Shown: positions 42,862 to 50,115 of the stretch, in pieces
Layout: every line of letters begins with the position of its first letter
Numbering within the stretch: the stretch's first letter is position 1
NCBI GenBank assembly: GCA_001885315.1
Contig: MLPZ01000017.1
Coordinates: forward strand, 1 to 64,000
DNA from: Treponema sp. CETP13
Lineage (GTDB): Bacteria; Spirochaetota; Spirochaetia; Treponematales; Treponemataceae
Direction: 5' to 3'
DNA length: 64,000 nt
Translations under genes and position numbers: made by a program
The notes under the pieces: generated by a model
Databases searched by the model: none
The model's input: the letters and a program-made list of their open reading frames with translations, nothing else
Told to the model about the DNA's origin: nothing

Positions 42862-43310
42862 TCAAGTAGAAATGCTCAAAAATGGCTAAATAAAAATGTA
42901 CACTATTCCTTATTAAAAAGGCAGTCTTTAAGTCTGTAAGACTTGCCTGTAATAGTTATAATATGAGCATGGTGCAAAATTCTATCAAGAATAGCATTAG
43001 CCACAACTGCATCAAAAAAGATTTTATCCCATTGTTCAAACGTTATGTTGGTTGTAAAAATGGTGCTTTTGGTTTCGTAGCGCATATCAATTAATTGAAA
43101 AAATAAATTTGAATCTTCTTGATTTATCGGGAGATATCCAATTTCATCTATTATTAACAACTTATACTTAGCGTAGTTCTTTAGTCTTGCTTCAAGGCGA
43201 TTTTCTAGTTTAGCTCTTTTAAGCTGCATAAAGAGGTCATTGCATTTTATAAAATATGTACTGAATCTTTGTTTTGCAGAAGCAATACCTATCTTGACAC
43301 AGAGGGTGCA
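42862..43310 (-). mobile_element. IS21-family insertion sequence remnant (istB fragment)
   Basis: The frame ending at 42903 matches the C-terminal part of the IstB transposition helper ATPase: Y-F-I-K-C-N-D-L near its start, then Walker B L-L-I-I-D-E-I-G-Y-L-P and the closing S-Y-R-L-K-D. Matching codons continue upstream to about 43,305, beyond the first ATG at 43229, but the Walker A region and all of istA are missing. The A/T-rich sequence 42862-42902 would be the IS end. Confidence 0.75.
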
Positions 43311-43387
43311 GCTTCTGATGGTAATCCAAGTTTTTCCGGCTTTCTTTTATCTTCATTTCTTGAAAAATCTTCTCACAAACATTCTAA

Positions 43388-43407
43388 TTAGCACCAATTG
43401 GCGCTAA
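43388..43407. repeat. 20-bp palindrome, copy a
   Basis: TTAGCACCAATTGGCGCTAA, one mismatch from the perfect palindrome. It lies just after the helicase stop codon and before the IS21 remnant. Confidence 0.85.
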
Positions 43408-43413
43408 TTGCAT

Positions 43414-45048
43414 TTACCATACTTTAGGTCGATACGACCAATGTGTTTTCCAATAATCCATTCCTCTATTAAATTGAACATGGTCAATAAGAAAAGGAAG
43501 ATTAATTTCCAGCTTTAAAAGCTTATTCATTGTCATTAAATGTTCTTCTTCAGACTTTTTTTCATCTGATAAATTTTTCCAGGCTGTACAATCGTGCATT
43601 CGTTCATAAATTTCATTTCTAATAAAACAATAATTTTTACGCACAAATTCAAAAGTTTTTTCACTGTCAATAAAACGCTTATTCTTTTTCGACTCCAGTT
43701 CATTCTGAAGCTTTTCTTTTTCACTGTTTATATTTTCAAGGTTAGTCCTCATTTCTTTGTTCTGCTCAAAAAGGTTGTCATTCAAAGCCTTTAATCTTTG
43801 TAAAACCTTAATCATTCTTTCCCAGGTATCTTCCGGTTTTACTTCAACCATTTGACAAGGGAGCGGATCTAAATCTTGCAAAATCTTTAATGAATCTCTT
43901 TCTTTTTTCTGAGCCTTTTTTCTACGCTGTCTTTCTTCTTTCGTTTCACCGTTTACCTTCCAGACAATACAAGGGTCAAGAATAGGAAGTGAACAGGTTG
44001 GTTCTTCAAATTCAGAAACAGAATCTCCGTGGTCTACAAAAATCGCATCAGTTTTGCCTTCACAGTTTCTTAAGATTCGTCCTACAATCTGAAACCAGAG
44101 CGGCCGGCTTTTAATATGCCTGCAGGAAAAAGCGTAGCTTACAGAAGGACAGTCAAATCCATAGGTAAGTAAAGCTGCATTTATAAGACCGTCAATTCCC
44201 CTGTTTTTAAGCTGACTGATTAAAGACTTTCTTTCCTTAATGCTCATTTCACCTGTAATGATTTTAAAGTTATATCCGGCATCATTAAAAATCTGACAGA
44301 CTTTCTCCCCCATAGCAATTGTATTCGTAAACCCCAGAGCAGGTCTTTTTATACCGTTTTCAATACCATAAGTTTCATAGGATTTTACCAGGTCTCCCCA
44401 GATCTGATTTGTATCAAAAATATCTGTCATCTGCACATCAGATATTTCCTGTCCATTTGCTTTGTCAGGTTTAATATCAACAATACCGTCAATTGGTTTT
44501 GTATAATATTTCAAAGGACAAAGATAACCTTTTTTTATTAATGAACTTACAGTTTCTTCTTGCAAAAGCTCATCAAACACACCAAACTTATGAAGAGAAT
44601 CAAAACCTTTTAAAAGAGCTTTTCCATCCATCCGTTCTGGTGTTGCAGTAAGACCTAAAACTCGCAGAGGCTTAATAAGCTGGACAAGGTTAAAAGTCTG
44701 TTCCAAAGAAATATGTGCCTCATCAAAAATTAGAACAGAACATTCAGGAACAGATTTATATTGAGTCCTCAAAGAATCTTTTGATGCAACAACACATTTC
44801 TTTCCAGTAAGGCTTGTTTTATCACTCCAGATTACATCTACATCTCCAAACTCATTTACAGTTTGCTCTATTAATTCAAGCCGTGGAACAACAAAAACAA
44901 CAGTCCTACCCTTTGCATTAAGTGCCTGAATAACAGCCCTTGCAATAAACGTTTTTCCACTTCCAGTTGGAAGACAGATGATTAAATCTTTTTCTGACTG
45001 AATAACTTTATCTACAACCTGTTTCTGATATTCTCTAAGTTCTTTCAA
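43414..45048 (-). CDS. SF2 (DEAD/DEAH) helicase
   Basis: A 544-residue helicase: Walker A L-P-T-G-S-G-K-T near 30, D-E-A-H near 112, L-T-A-T-P near 140 and the C-terminal motif Q-I-V-G-R-I-L-R near 340, all intact. Residues ~400-455 form a coiled coil (N-L-F-E-Q-N-K-E-M-R-T-N-L-E), and a short extra domain follows. It is of the ResIII-type SF2 family used in restriction, defence and plasmid systems; no nuclease motif is seen. The start is a TTG at 45048 behind GAGGT. It lies in an operon with the methyltransferase fragment, separated by a 20-bp palindrome. Role unknown; could serve element replication or defence. Confidence 0.8.
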   Translation of the reverse strand: MKELREYQKQVVDKVIQSEKDLIICLPTGSGKTFIARAVIQALNAKGRTVVFVVPRLELIEQTVNEFGDVDVIWSDKTSLTGKKCVVASKDSLRTQYKSVPECSVLIFDEAHISLEQTFNLVQLIKPLRVLGLTATPERMDGKALLKGFDSLHKFGVFDELLQEETVSSLIKKGYLCPLKYYTKPIDGIVDIKPDKANGQEISDVQMTDIFDTNQIWGDLVKSYETYGIENGIKRPALGFTNTIAMGEKVCQIFNDAGYNFKIITGEMSIKERKSLISQLKNRGIDGLINAALLTYGFDCPSVSYAFSCRHIKSRPLWFQIVGRILRNCEGKTDAIFVDHGDSVSEFEEPTCSLPILDPCIVWKVNGETKEERQRRKKAQKKERDSLKILQDLDPLPCQMVEVKPEDTWERMIKVLQRLKALNDNLFEQNKEMRTNLENINSEKEKLQNELESKKNKRFIDSEKTFEFVRKNYCFIRNEIYERMHDCTAWKNLSDEKKSEEEHLMTMNKLLKLEINLPFLIDHVQFNRGMDYWKTHWSYRPKVW

Positions 45049-45066
45049 AACTACCTCGCATTCTAA

Positions 45067-45086
45067 TTAGCGCTATTTGGCGCTAA
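45067..45086. repeat. 20-bp palindrome, copy b
   Basis: TTAGCGCTATTTGGCGCTAA, between the methyltransferase fragment and the helicase, about 19 bp before the helicase start. Confidence 0.85.
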
Positions 45087-45111
45087 TTAGATTTATTAAA
45101 ACACTATGCCG

Positions 45112-45291
45112 TCATCTCCTTAAGAAATGTTCTGCAAAAGGATAATTTTTAGAATGAGTTTCAATCGCTCTTTCCCAGTGATTGATTGCACTCATATTAA
45201 TGTCAAAATTATAATCATGTGCAGCTTCAATAAGTCCCGTTGATTCTCCACCACCACCACAAAACATGTCTACAATATTCAGTTTACTCAT
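45112..45291 (-). pseudogene. C5-cytosine DNA methyltransferase, N-terminal fragment
   Basis: ATG 45291 follows AAAGGCAATGGT. The 59 residues contain I-V-D-M-F-C-G-G-G-G-E-S-T-G (SAM-binding motif I) and A-I-N-H-W-E-R-A-I-E-T-H, exactly the start of phage/plasmid-type C5 methyltransferases. The catalytic P-C motif and target recognition part are missing; the frame stops after F-L-R-R. The deletion end coincides with the helicase upstream region carrying palindrome b. Non-functional as a methyltransferase. Confidence 0.75.
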
Positions 45292-45314
45292 ACCATTGCC
45301 TTTCAATTTTCTTT

Positions 45315-45334
45315 TAAGCGCCAAATGGCGCTAA
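45315..45334. repeat. 20-bp palindrome, copy c
   Basis: TAAGCGCCAAATGGCGCTAA, about 24 bp before the methyltransferase fragment start. Confidence 0.85.
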
Positions 45335-45388
45335 TTACATTTTGCTTAGTTATATTTTTATTTACTCTTTTAGAATAAAAAAATACTT

Positions 45389-45763
45389 TTACTCAAAGAA
45401 AACTCCGTTACCATCAAACATGACATAAACACATTTTTCCGATTCAACATTTTTATAAATGTTATATCCGGTTGTTAATTCATAACAAAAACCGAAAGCA
45501 TCAGTAATAACAACTTTTACAGAATACTTTCCTTCTTCAATTTTTATAAATTCACTGCAACCAGAACAAAGATTTCCTGTCCAGATACGCTCATATCCAG
45601 ACCGCTCTTTTTCCATAACATAAACTTCACTGATACGAAGATAGTTATTATCACAATCATTTCGTACACATAGACTTCCGCTGTTAATTTCATAATTTAA
45701 AGTACAGGAAAAAAACAGCATAAAAACCAAAACACTCATTATTATAAAATTATTTTTTTTCAT
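45389..45763 (-). CDS. Small lipoprotein of unknown function
   Basis: A 124-residue protein with signal M-K-K-N-N-F-I-I-M-S-V-L-V-F and lipobox L-F-F-S-C-T. The mature part has paired Cys (C-V-R-N-D-C; C-S-G-C) and beta-rich pattern with E-G-K-Y-S-V-K-V near 85. Strong ribosome site TAGGAGG precedes it, right behind palindrome d. Small lipoproteins of conjugative elements can serve entry exclusion, which is a possible role here; no direct evidence. Confidence 0.65.
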   Translation of the reverse strand: MKKNNFIIMSVLVFMLFFSCTLNYEINSGSLCVRNDCDNNYLRISEVYVMEKERSGYERIWTGNLCSGCSEFIKIEEGKYSVKVVITDAFGFCYELTTGYNIYKNVESEKCVYVMFDGNGVFFE

Positions 45764-45779
45764 CTGCTCAGCCTCCTAA

Positions 45780-45799
45780 TTAGCGCCAAATGGCGCTAA
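45780..45799. repeat. 20-bp palindrome, copy d
   Basis: TTAGCGCCAAATGGCGCTAA. It supplies the stop codon of the 45796-45987 gene and lies 17 bp before the lipoprotein start. Confidence 0.9.
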
Positions 45800-45987
45800 T
45801 TAAAATTTCCATTAATTTTATCAAACCAATGAGACAGCTTTAGTAAAGCTTTTTCCATTACAGATAATTTCTTTCCACAAGGACAATCCTTTTCTATTCC
45901 AGAAATATATCTGTCAGTTTCCTTACAATAGCCTGTGAAGTGATTAAAGTTTTCAGTATAAAAAAGTTTGCATTTTTTACAGTTCAT
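45796..45987 (-). CDS. Small Cys-rich, probably zinc-binding protein
   Basis: 63 residues with M-N-C-K-K-C-K at the start, Y-C-K-E near 20 and C-P-C-G near 36: five to six Cys that could bind zinc. The second half is helical (V-M-E-K-A-L-L-K-L-S-H-W-F). It is the first gene of the leftward transcript from the promoter at 46017-46045. The stop codon lies inside palindrome d. No function known. Confidence 0.6.
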   Translation of the reverse strand: MNCKKCKLFYTENFNHFTGYCKETDRYISGIEKDCPCGKKLSVMEKALLKLSHWFDKINGNFN

Positions 45988-46016
45988 CTTATCACCCCTG
46001 CTTTTTGATTAGTTGT

Positions 46017-46068
46017 ATTCTAATTTACAAGTTAAAGAATGTCAATAACTAATTTGTTTTACACTCTA
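46017..46068 (-). promoter_or_regulatory. Promoter and shared motif for the leftward operon
   Basis: TTGACA (46045-46040) and TAGAAT (46022-46017) are 17 bp apart on the minus strand. AGAGTGTAAAACAAATTAGT (46068-46049) abuts the -35 box as at traG. It serves the genes 45987 down to 43414. Confidence 0.7.
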
Positions 46069-46096
46069 AAAGAATATATTTTTGGTATCTAAAACA

Positions 46097-46239
46097 GTGC
46101 TACATTAGGTGCTACAAAAGTGCTTAAAAGTGCTACCTAAAAAACAACCATGTAGCACCGCTATAATAGGTAGAAAATAAAAATGTAGCACTTCCTTTAT
46201 CTTGCCTATCGGATATTCGTGCTACATTCTATGTAGCAC
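46097..46239. repeat. Iteron-like GTGCTACA array
   Basis: Direct copies at 46097, 46109, 46120 (GTGCTTA, partial), 46130 (GTGCTACC) and 46219; inverted copies TGTAGCAC at 46151, 46184 and 46232. The first four are spaced 10-12 bp, about one helix turn. The last two form a perfect 9-bp inverted repeat around 3 nt. The array lies between divergent promoters and beside topB, so it could be a replication origin, a partition site or an operator. The stretch 46240-46490 otherwise holds only palindromes e and f. Confidence 0.75.
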
Positions 46240-46306
46240 TCTTATAATGTCATCCATGTACTTAAAATCAAGTTTTATAGCAAAAAGGATTTTCATATTC
46301 CGCTAT

Positions 46307-46326
46307 TTAGCGCCATTTGGCGCTTA
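46307..46326. repeat. 20-bp palindrome, copy e
   Basis: TTAGCGCCATTTGGCGCTTA, in the non-coding region between the iteron-like array and the 46492 gene. Confidence 0.85.
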
Positions 46327-46370
46327 TTTAGATGCCCTTATATAAAATTTAAAAACTAACTAATCAGCAA

Positions 46371-46390
46371 TTAGCGCCATTTGGCGCTAA
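46371..46390. repeat. 20-bp palindrome, copy f
   Basis: TTAGCGCCATTTGGCGCTAA, 64 bp after copy e and about 100 bp before the 46492 gene. Confidence 0.9.
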
Positions 46391-46491
46391 TTAAAAAAGA
46401 GTAGCTAACAAAAAAGATTAAAGTGCTGCTTTAATTACAAAAGAAAATTCAGCATTTATAATTCAATCATCAATGTCATGGAGGTATAAAA

Positions 46492-46635
46492 ATGACTAAC
46501 AACAACAAAGAAAAAATCCTGAGCCTGCTCGCACAGGCTCACATCGCCAATTCATGTTTTGAAAGAAAATATGGATTCAAAGTTAATGTCGGAGAAGTGA
46601 CTGAAGAAAATCTGGAAGAAAAAAACAAACAATAA
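46492..46635 (+). CDS. Small protein of unknown function (47 aa)
   Basis: ATG 46492 follows GGAGGT at six bases. It encodes 47 hydrophilic residues: M-T-N-N-N-K-E-K-I-L-S-L-L-A-Q-A-H, then F-E-R-K-Y-G-F-K-V, and an acidic end. It is probably helical. It stands before topB, separated by a promoter. The strong ribosome site makes it likely to be real, but no family is recognised. Confidence 0.6.
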   Translation: MTNNNKEKILSLLAQAHIANSCFERKYGFKVNVGEVTEENLEEKNKQ

Positions 46636-46683
46636 GTGTAAAATTGACTATTTATTGACAAATTAACATGAATAAAATATTAT
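46633..46683 (+). promoter_or_regulatory. Promoter and shared motif for topB
   Basis: TTGACA (46655-46660) and TATTAT (46678-46683) are 17 bp apart. AAGTGTAAAATTGACTATTT (46634-46653) abuts the -35 box, a looser match to the shared motif. A half palindrome AGCGCTAA lies at 46691 in the short leader. Confidence 0.65.
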
Positions 46684-46709
46684 AAAGATAAGCGCTAAAA
46701 GGAATCAAA

Positions 46710-48815
46710 TTGCTTATACTTACAGAAAAACCTTCTGTTGCACAATCTTTTAGCGTTGCTCTTTCAATCCCTTTTGACAAAGCTCAGGGATTCTATACAG
46801 ACGGTAAAACCGAAATTACCAACTGCGTAGGACATCTTTATGAACTTGCAAAACCAGAAGATTATGACCAATCTTATAAATACTGGGCTTTTGAACTTCT
46901 TCCAATAATTCCAGAAACTTATCTTTACAATAAGATAGAAGAAACAGCAAGGCAAGTTAAAAAAGTCAGCTACCTTTTAAAAAAACATCAGTCTGACAAA
47001 ATCGTAATTGCAACAGATGCAGATCGTGAGGGTGAAGTTATTGCCCGCATTGTATACAAAGAAGCCGGCCTTTCTGATATTTCATCTTGCTATCGTTTCT
47101 GGGTATCTGAAGCTCTAACTCCAGAAGTAATTCAAAAAGGAATGAAAAACCTTAAGCCCTGGAGTGAATACAACGAACTTGCACAAAAAGGCTTTGCCCG
47201 TCAGCACGCAGACTGGCTTGTCGGGATGAACCTTACTCCGTATGAAACTCTCCTTGCAGGTCATAAAGTAACACTACCTGTCGGCAGGGTTCAGACTGCA
47301 ATTCTTGCTGCTATTGCACAAAGAAATAATGAAGTAAAAAACTTTGTTCCACAGCCTTATTATCAGTGTATTGCACACATAAGAGATAATAATGGAAACA
47401 AAGCAGAGGCTACGCTTTATAATCCTGAAAATAAAAAATACTTTTTTCAACAGATAAACGGCTATATAAATCAGGCTCATACATTCAGTGAAACTTCAAA
47501 AACAATAACAACAGAATGTGAAACTAAAAGAAAGACTCTTAATCCGCCAAAGCTTTTAAGCCTTACAGAACTTCAAAAAATTGCCGCAAAAGAGTTTGAT
47601 TATTCATCAAGTAAAACACTCGAACTTGCACAGAGTTTATATGAAAAACATAAATGTCTTTCATATCCAAGAACACCATCATCTGTTTTAGGTGATGATG
47701 ATGTAGAACTGTTTAGAGAAAAGTTTGAACTTCTTAAATCAAAATATTCACTTTCAAAACTCTGTAATGAAAAATTAATTTCAGTTGAAAATAAGCACAT
47801 TTTTAATTCAAAAAAGCTAGATTCGCACCATGCTTTAATTCCACTAGATTTCATTCCAGAATCAGCTACGGCTGCAGAAAAGAATATTTATGAAATCGTA
47901 ATCAGACATTTCTTTATGAGCTGTATGGATATCTGTGTTTATGATGAAAAAACAATCTGGATTATAAACGGAGAATACAGATATAAAACCACCTTAAAAA
48001 CAATAGTGAAAGAAGGCTGGAAAAAAGCTGAAAAACAATTAGCGCCAATTGGCGCTAAAAATGAAAAAGAAGAAGACGAACTTCAAATGTTCGATGAAAA
48101 AACATGTATTTTAAAAAATACAGAGATTGTAAAAAAACTTACAACTCCAAAAAAAGAATTTACTGAAACATCCCTTCTTGCCTTTATGGAAAATCCTACA
48201 ATGGAAGATTCAGATGATAAACTTGTAGGCCTTGGAACTCCGGCAACAAGAGGAAATATACTTTCAAAGCTTGAAAAATACAAATATGTTACAAAGCTGA
48301 GTAAAAAATATTATGCAACTGAAAAGGCCTACTTTCTCTTGAAACTTCTTTTTAAGAATCCTTTGACGGCAAAAATTGCCAGCATAAATCAGACAACCCA
48401 ATGGGAAAAAGAACTGGAATATTCTCCAAAAGATTTTGAAACAAAGATTATTCAATACATCAGAGAATGCGTTAAAACGCATCCAGAAATAGAAAATTAT
48501 GAAAAACAGGGAATAGGAAAATGTCCTATCTGCGGTTCTAAAATCCTGGAAGGTACAAAAAGTTACTTCTGTGAAAAGATAAATAAAGAACCTAAATGCA
48601 GCTTCATAATTTATAAAACAGCTTTTAATGCAAACATAACAACTAATGATGCAATGCTTCTTCTTGAAGGAAAACATACCGGGATTAAAAACTGTAAGGG
48701 AAAGTCTGGGAAATCATATAAAGCAAAGTTTTCATTAAATAAAAACACAATGAAAATTGAACAGATTTTTATAAATACATATAAAAAGAAATCAGCGCCA
48801 AATAGCGCTAAATAA
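46710..48815 (+). CDS. topB: DNA topoisomerase III
   Basis: Type IA topoisomerase that decatenates single-stranded loops; common on conjugative elements. TOPRIM elements are intact: T-E-K-P-S-V-A at the N-terminus and A-T-D-A-D-R-E-G-E at 101-109. The catalytic Tyr lies in L-S-Y-P-R-T near 317. A C-terminal Cys cluster (C-P-I-C-G near 608, C-E near 622, C-S) is a zinc ribbon. The start is TTG at 46710 behind AAAGG. A complete 20-bp palindrome is read in frame as L-A-P-I-G-A-K at ~443-449, and a second overlaps the last codons (S-A-P-N-S-A-K). At 701 residues it is of normal length. Confidence 0.92.
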   Translation: MLILTEKPSVAQSFSVALSIPFDKAQGFYTDGKTEITNCVGHLYELAKPEDYDQSYKYWAFELLPIIPETYLYNKIEETARQVKKVSYLLKKHQSDKIVIATDADREGEVIARIVYKEAGLSDISSCYRFWVSEALTPEVIQKGMKNLKPWSEYNELAQKGFARQHADWLVGMNLTPYETLLAGHKVTLPVGRVQTAILAAIAQRNNEVKNFVPQPYYQCIAHIRDNNGNKAEATLYNPENKKYFFQQINGYINQAHTFSETSKTITTECETKRKTLNPPKLLSLTELQKIAAKEFDYSSSKTLELAQSLYEKHKCLSYPRTPSSVLGDDDVELFREKFELLKSKYSLSKLCNEKLISVENKHIFNSKKLDSHHALIPLDFIPESATAAEKNIYEIVIRHFFMSCMDICVYDEKTIWIINGEYRYKTTLKTIVKEGWKKAEKQLAPIGAKNEKEEDELQMFDEKTCILKNTEIVKKLTTPKKEFTETSLLAFMENPTMEDSDDKLVGLGTPATRGNILSKLEKYKYVTKLSKKYYATEKAYFLLKLLFKNPLTAKIASINQTTQWEKELEYSPKDFETKIIQYIRECVKTHPEIENYEKQGIGKCPICGSKILEGTKSYFCEKINKEPKCSFIIYKTAFNANITTNDAMLLLEGKHTGIKNCKGKSGKSYKAKFSLNKNTMKIEQIFINTYKKKSAPNSAK
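48039..48058. repeat. 20-bp palindrome, copy g, inside topB
   Basis: TTAGCGCCAATTGGCGCTAA, a perfect palindrome, within the topB reading frame. It is read in the one frame that has no stop codon. Confidence 0.9.
48792..48811. repeat. 20-bp palindrome, copy h
   Basis: TCAGCGCCAAATAGCGCTAA, a weaker copy at the very end of topB and directly before the ribosome site of the 48827 gene. Confidence 0.75.
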
Positions 48816-48826
48816 GGAGCAGATTT

Positions 48827-48991
48827 ATGTTTCAGATAATAGGTTTTTTTGTAATTACGTTCATAACAATATTTGTGCTACTTTTAGGAATTGGCGGATT
48901 TATTTGTACATCCAATTTATCGAACAGCAGACATACAAAATACAAAGAATTAAAAACAAGGAAAGAATTAAATGAATGTACTGCAGGTTGA
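48827..48991 (+). CDS. Small membrane protein (54 aa)
   Basis: ATG 48827 follows AAGGAG. The 54 residues start with a long hydrophobic span (I-I-G-F-F-V-I-T-F-I-T-I-F-V-L-L-L) and end in a basic tail (K-Y-K-E-L-K-T-R-K). Its 3' end overlaps the next gene by 20 bp. It could be a small inner-membrane protein or a leaderless lipoprotein-like peptide (a Cys lies after the span). No family recognised. Confidence 0.6.
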   Translation: MFQIIGFFVITFITIFVLLLGIGGFICTSNLSNSRHTKYKELKTRKELNECTAG

Positions 48992-49208
48992 AAACGTAAA
49001 CGTTTTAAAAAGAGAGTACTGGACAACATTATGTACTGTAAAACCCGGAGAGCAGAAGCATAAAGAAAAAACTGAATCAATCGGAAACGCAACGGCTCTC
49101 ATCATTACAGCGTTAAATGAAACCTTCCCAGAACTGAAGAACTGTTCAGAAAAACAGTTTATGAATTTCCAGGATAAAGTTACACAGATTATCAAGAGAC
49201 TTAATTAG
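48972..49208 (+). CDS. Small protein of unknown function (78 aa)
   Basis: A hydrophilic protein of 78 residues. M-N-V-L-Q-V-E-N-V-N-V-L opens, then K-R-E-Y-W-T-T-L-C-T-V, and a helical second half (A-T-A-L-I-I-T-A-L-N-E-T-F). It overlaps the preceding small gene, and its stop codon TAG is provided by palindrome i. It may act with topB or be single-strand-DNA related, but nothing shows this. Confidence 0.6.
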   Translation: MNVLQVENVNVLKREYWTTLCTVKPGEQKHKEKTESIGNATALIITALNETFPELKNCSEKQFMNFQDKVTQIIKRLN

Positions 49209-49224
49209 CGCCAATTGGCGCTAA
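49205..49224. repeat. 20-bp palindrome, copy i
   Basis: TTAGCGCCAATTGGCGCTAA, a perfect palindrome; it supplies the stop codon of the 48972 gene and precedes the 49250 gene by 25 bp. Confidence 0.9.
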
Positions 49225-49249
49225 TTAGCAATAAAAGGAAAGCAAAAAT

Positions 49250-49561
49250 ATGAGTTATTGTAGATATTGCGGCAGAGAAATTATGTATACAAGGACTGCC
49301 AATGAAAAGTGGCTTCCTTATGATGTTACAGGTGAACCTCATTTTTGTAACAAAGAAGGAAAATCTACTAAAAAAACATCAGGTCTTGAAGTCTGTAAAA
49401 GCTGTGGGAAACCGATTTTTAAAATGAAAGGAAAAAACGTTGATTATACAACACTTGAAATACATCAGTGTAAAAAAGCAGACATTACAAGGTATGCAAA
49501 ATATCAGAATATGCAGAAAAAGAAATCAGCGCCAATTGGCACTAAAAGGAAAAATAAGTGA
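49250..49561 (+). CDS. Zinc-ribbon-like small protein
   Basis: 103 residues with M-S-Y-C-R-Y-C-G-R-E at the start, H-F-C near 31, C-K-S-C-G-K near 49 and H-Q-C near 73: two CxxC pairs plus His/Cys that could form zinc ribbons. A Lys-rich tail contains the palindrome-encoded S-A-P-I-G-T-K. It overlaps the next gene by 4 bp (GTGA). Its function may be DNA or RNA binding; the exact role is unknown. Confidence 0.65.
   Translation: MSYCRYCGREIMYTRTANEKWLPYDVTGEPHFCNKEGKSTKKTSGLEVCKSCGKPIFKMKGKNVDYTTLEIHQCKKADITRYAKYQNMQKKKSAPIGTKRKNK
49526..49545. repeat. 20-bp palindrome, copy j
   Basis: TCAGCGCCAATTGGCACTAA, two mismatches, in the last codons of the 49250 gene and just before the 49558 start. 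Confidence 0.75.
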
Positions 49562-50106
49562 GTTTTGAAAGTTTCAAATATTTCTGGATGTTTTTTCTTA
49601 TGCTGTTATTTATTCTGATGTTTTTCAAGAGTAAAAACAAAGCAAAGCATTTTAAGACTTTTAAATCTGCTAAAAGAGTTTATAAAAGAATTAATCTTAT
49701 CAAAAACCAGAATACAGGCTGGCTGTTTTCGTATTTAAGAAAAATAGACCCGTTTGTATTTGAAGAGTTAATTCTTCTTTCATTTAAGAAAAAAGGGTTC
49801 AGAGTAAGAAGAAATAAAAGATATACACATGCCGGAGGTATAGACGGACGTTGCATCAGAAACAAAGAAACTTTTTTGATTCAAGCGAAAAGATATTCAG
49901 AATACATAAAAGAAGAGCATGTAAGACAATTCATTTATACATGTTATTTACAGAATAAACGAGGATATTTTATACACACAGGAAAAACAGGAATTGAAAC
50001 AAAAAAAATTATAAACCAAAATCCGCAGATCAAGCTGATTAGCGGAGATAAGTTATATAAGTTTTTTCTTGAAAACAATGAAAACAGTGATTTTTTATAT
50101 TTCTAA
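49558..50106 (+). CDS. Membrane-anchored Mrr-like nuclease
   Basis: A 182-residue protein starting at GTG 49558 in overlap with the previous stop. An N-terminal span (Y-F-W-M-F-F-L-M-L-L-F-I-L-M) is followed by a basic linker and a PD-(D/E)XK domain of Mrr/restriction-endonuclease-like type: F-E-E-L-I near 65, G-G-I-D-G-R near 99 (catalytic Asp), and I-Q-A-K-R-Y near 113 (Q-x-K). Such proteins occur on conjugative elements as anti-phage or transfer-linked nucleases. The membrane anchor suggests action at incoming DNA. The role is inferred. Confidence 0.7.
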   Translation: MSFESFKYFWMFFLMLLFILMFFKSKNKAKHFKTFKSAKRVYKRINLIKNQNTGWLFSYLRKIDPFVFEELILLSFKKKGFRVRRNKRYTHAGGIDGRCIRNKETFLIQAKRYSEYIKEEHVRQFIYTCYLQNKRGYFIHTGKTGIETKKIINQNPQIKLISGDKLYKFFLENNENSDFLYF

Positions 50107-50115
50107 GGAGAAGGC

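Noticed and set aside
46097-46239. GTGCTACA repeats as a CRISPR array
   Set aside because: Units are 8-9 bp, in both orientations and with uneven spacing, and there are no cas genes; iteron or operator repeats fit better.
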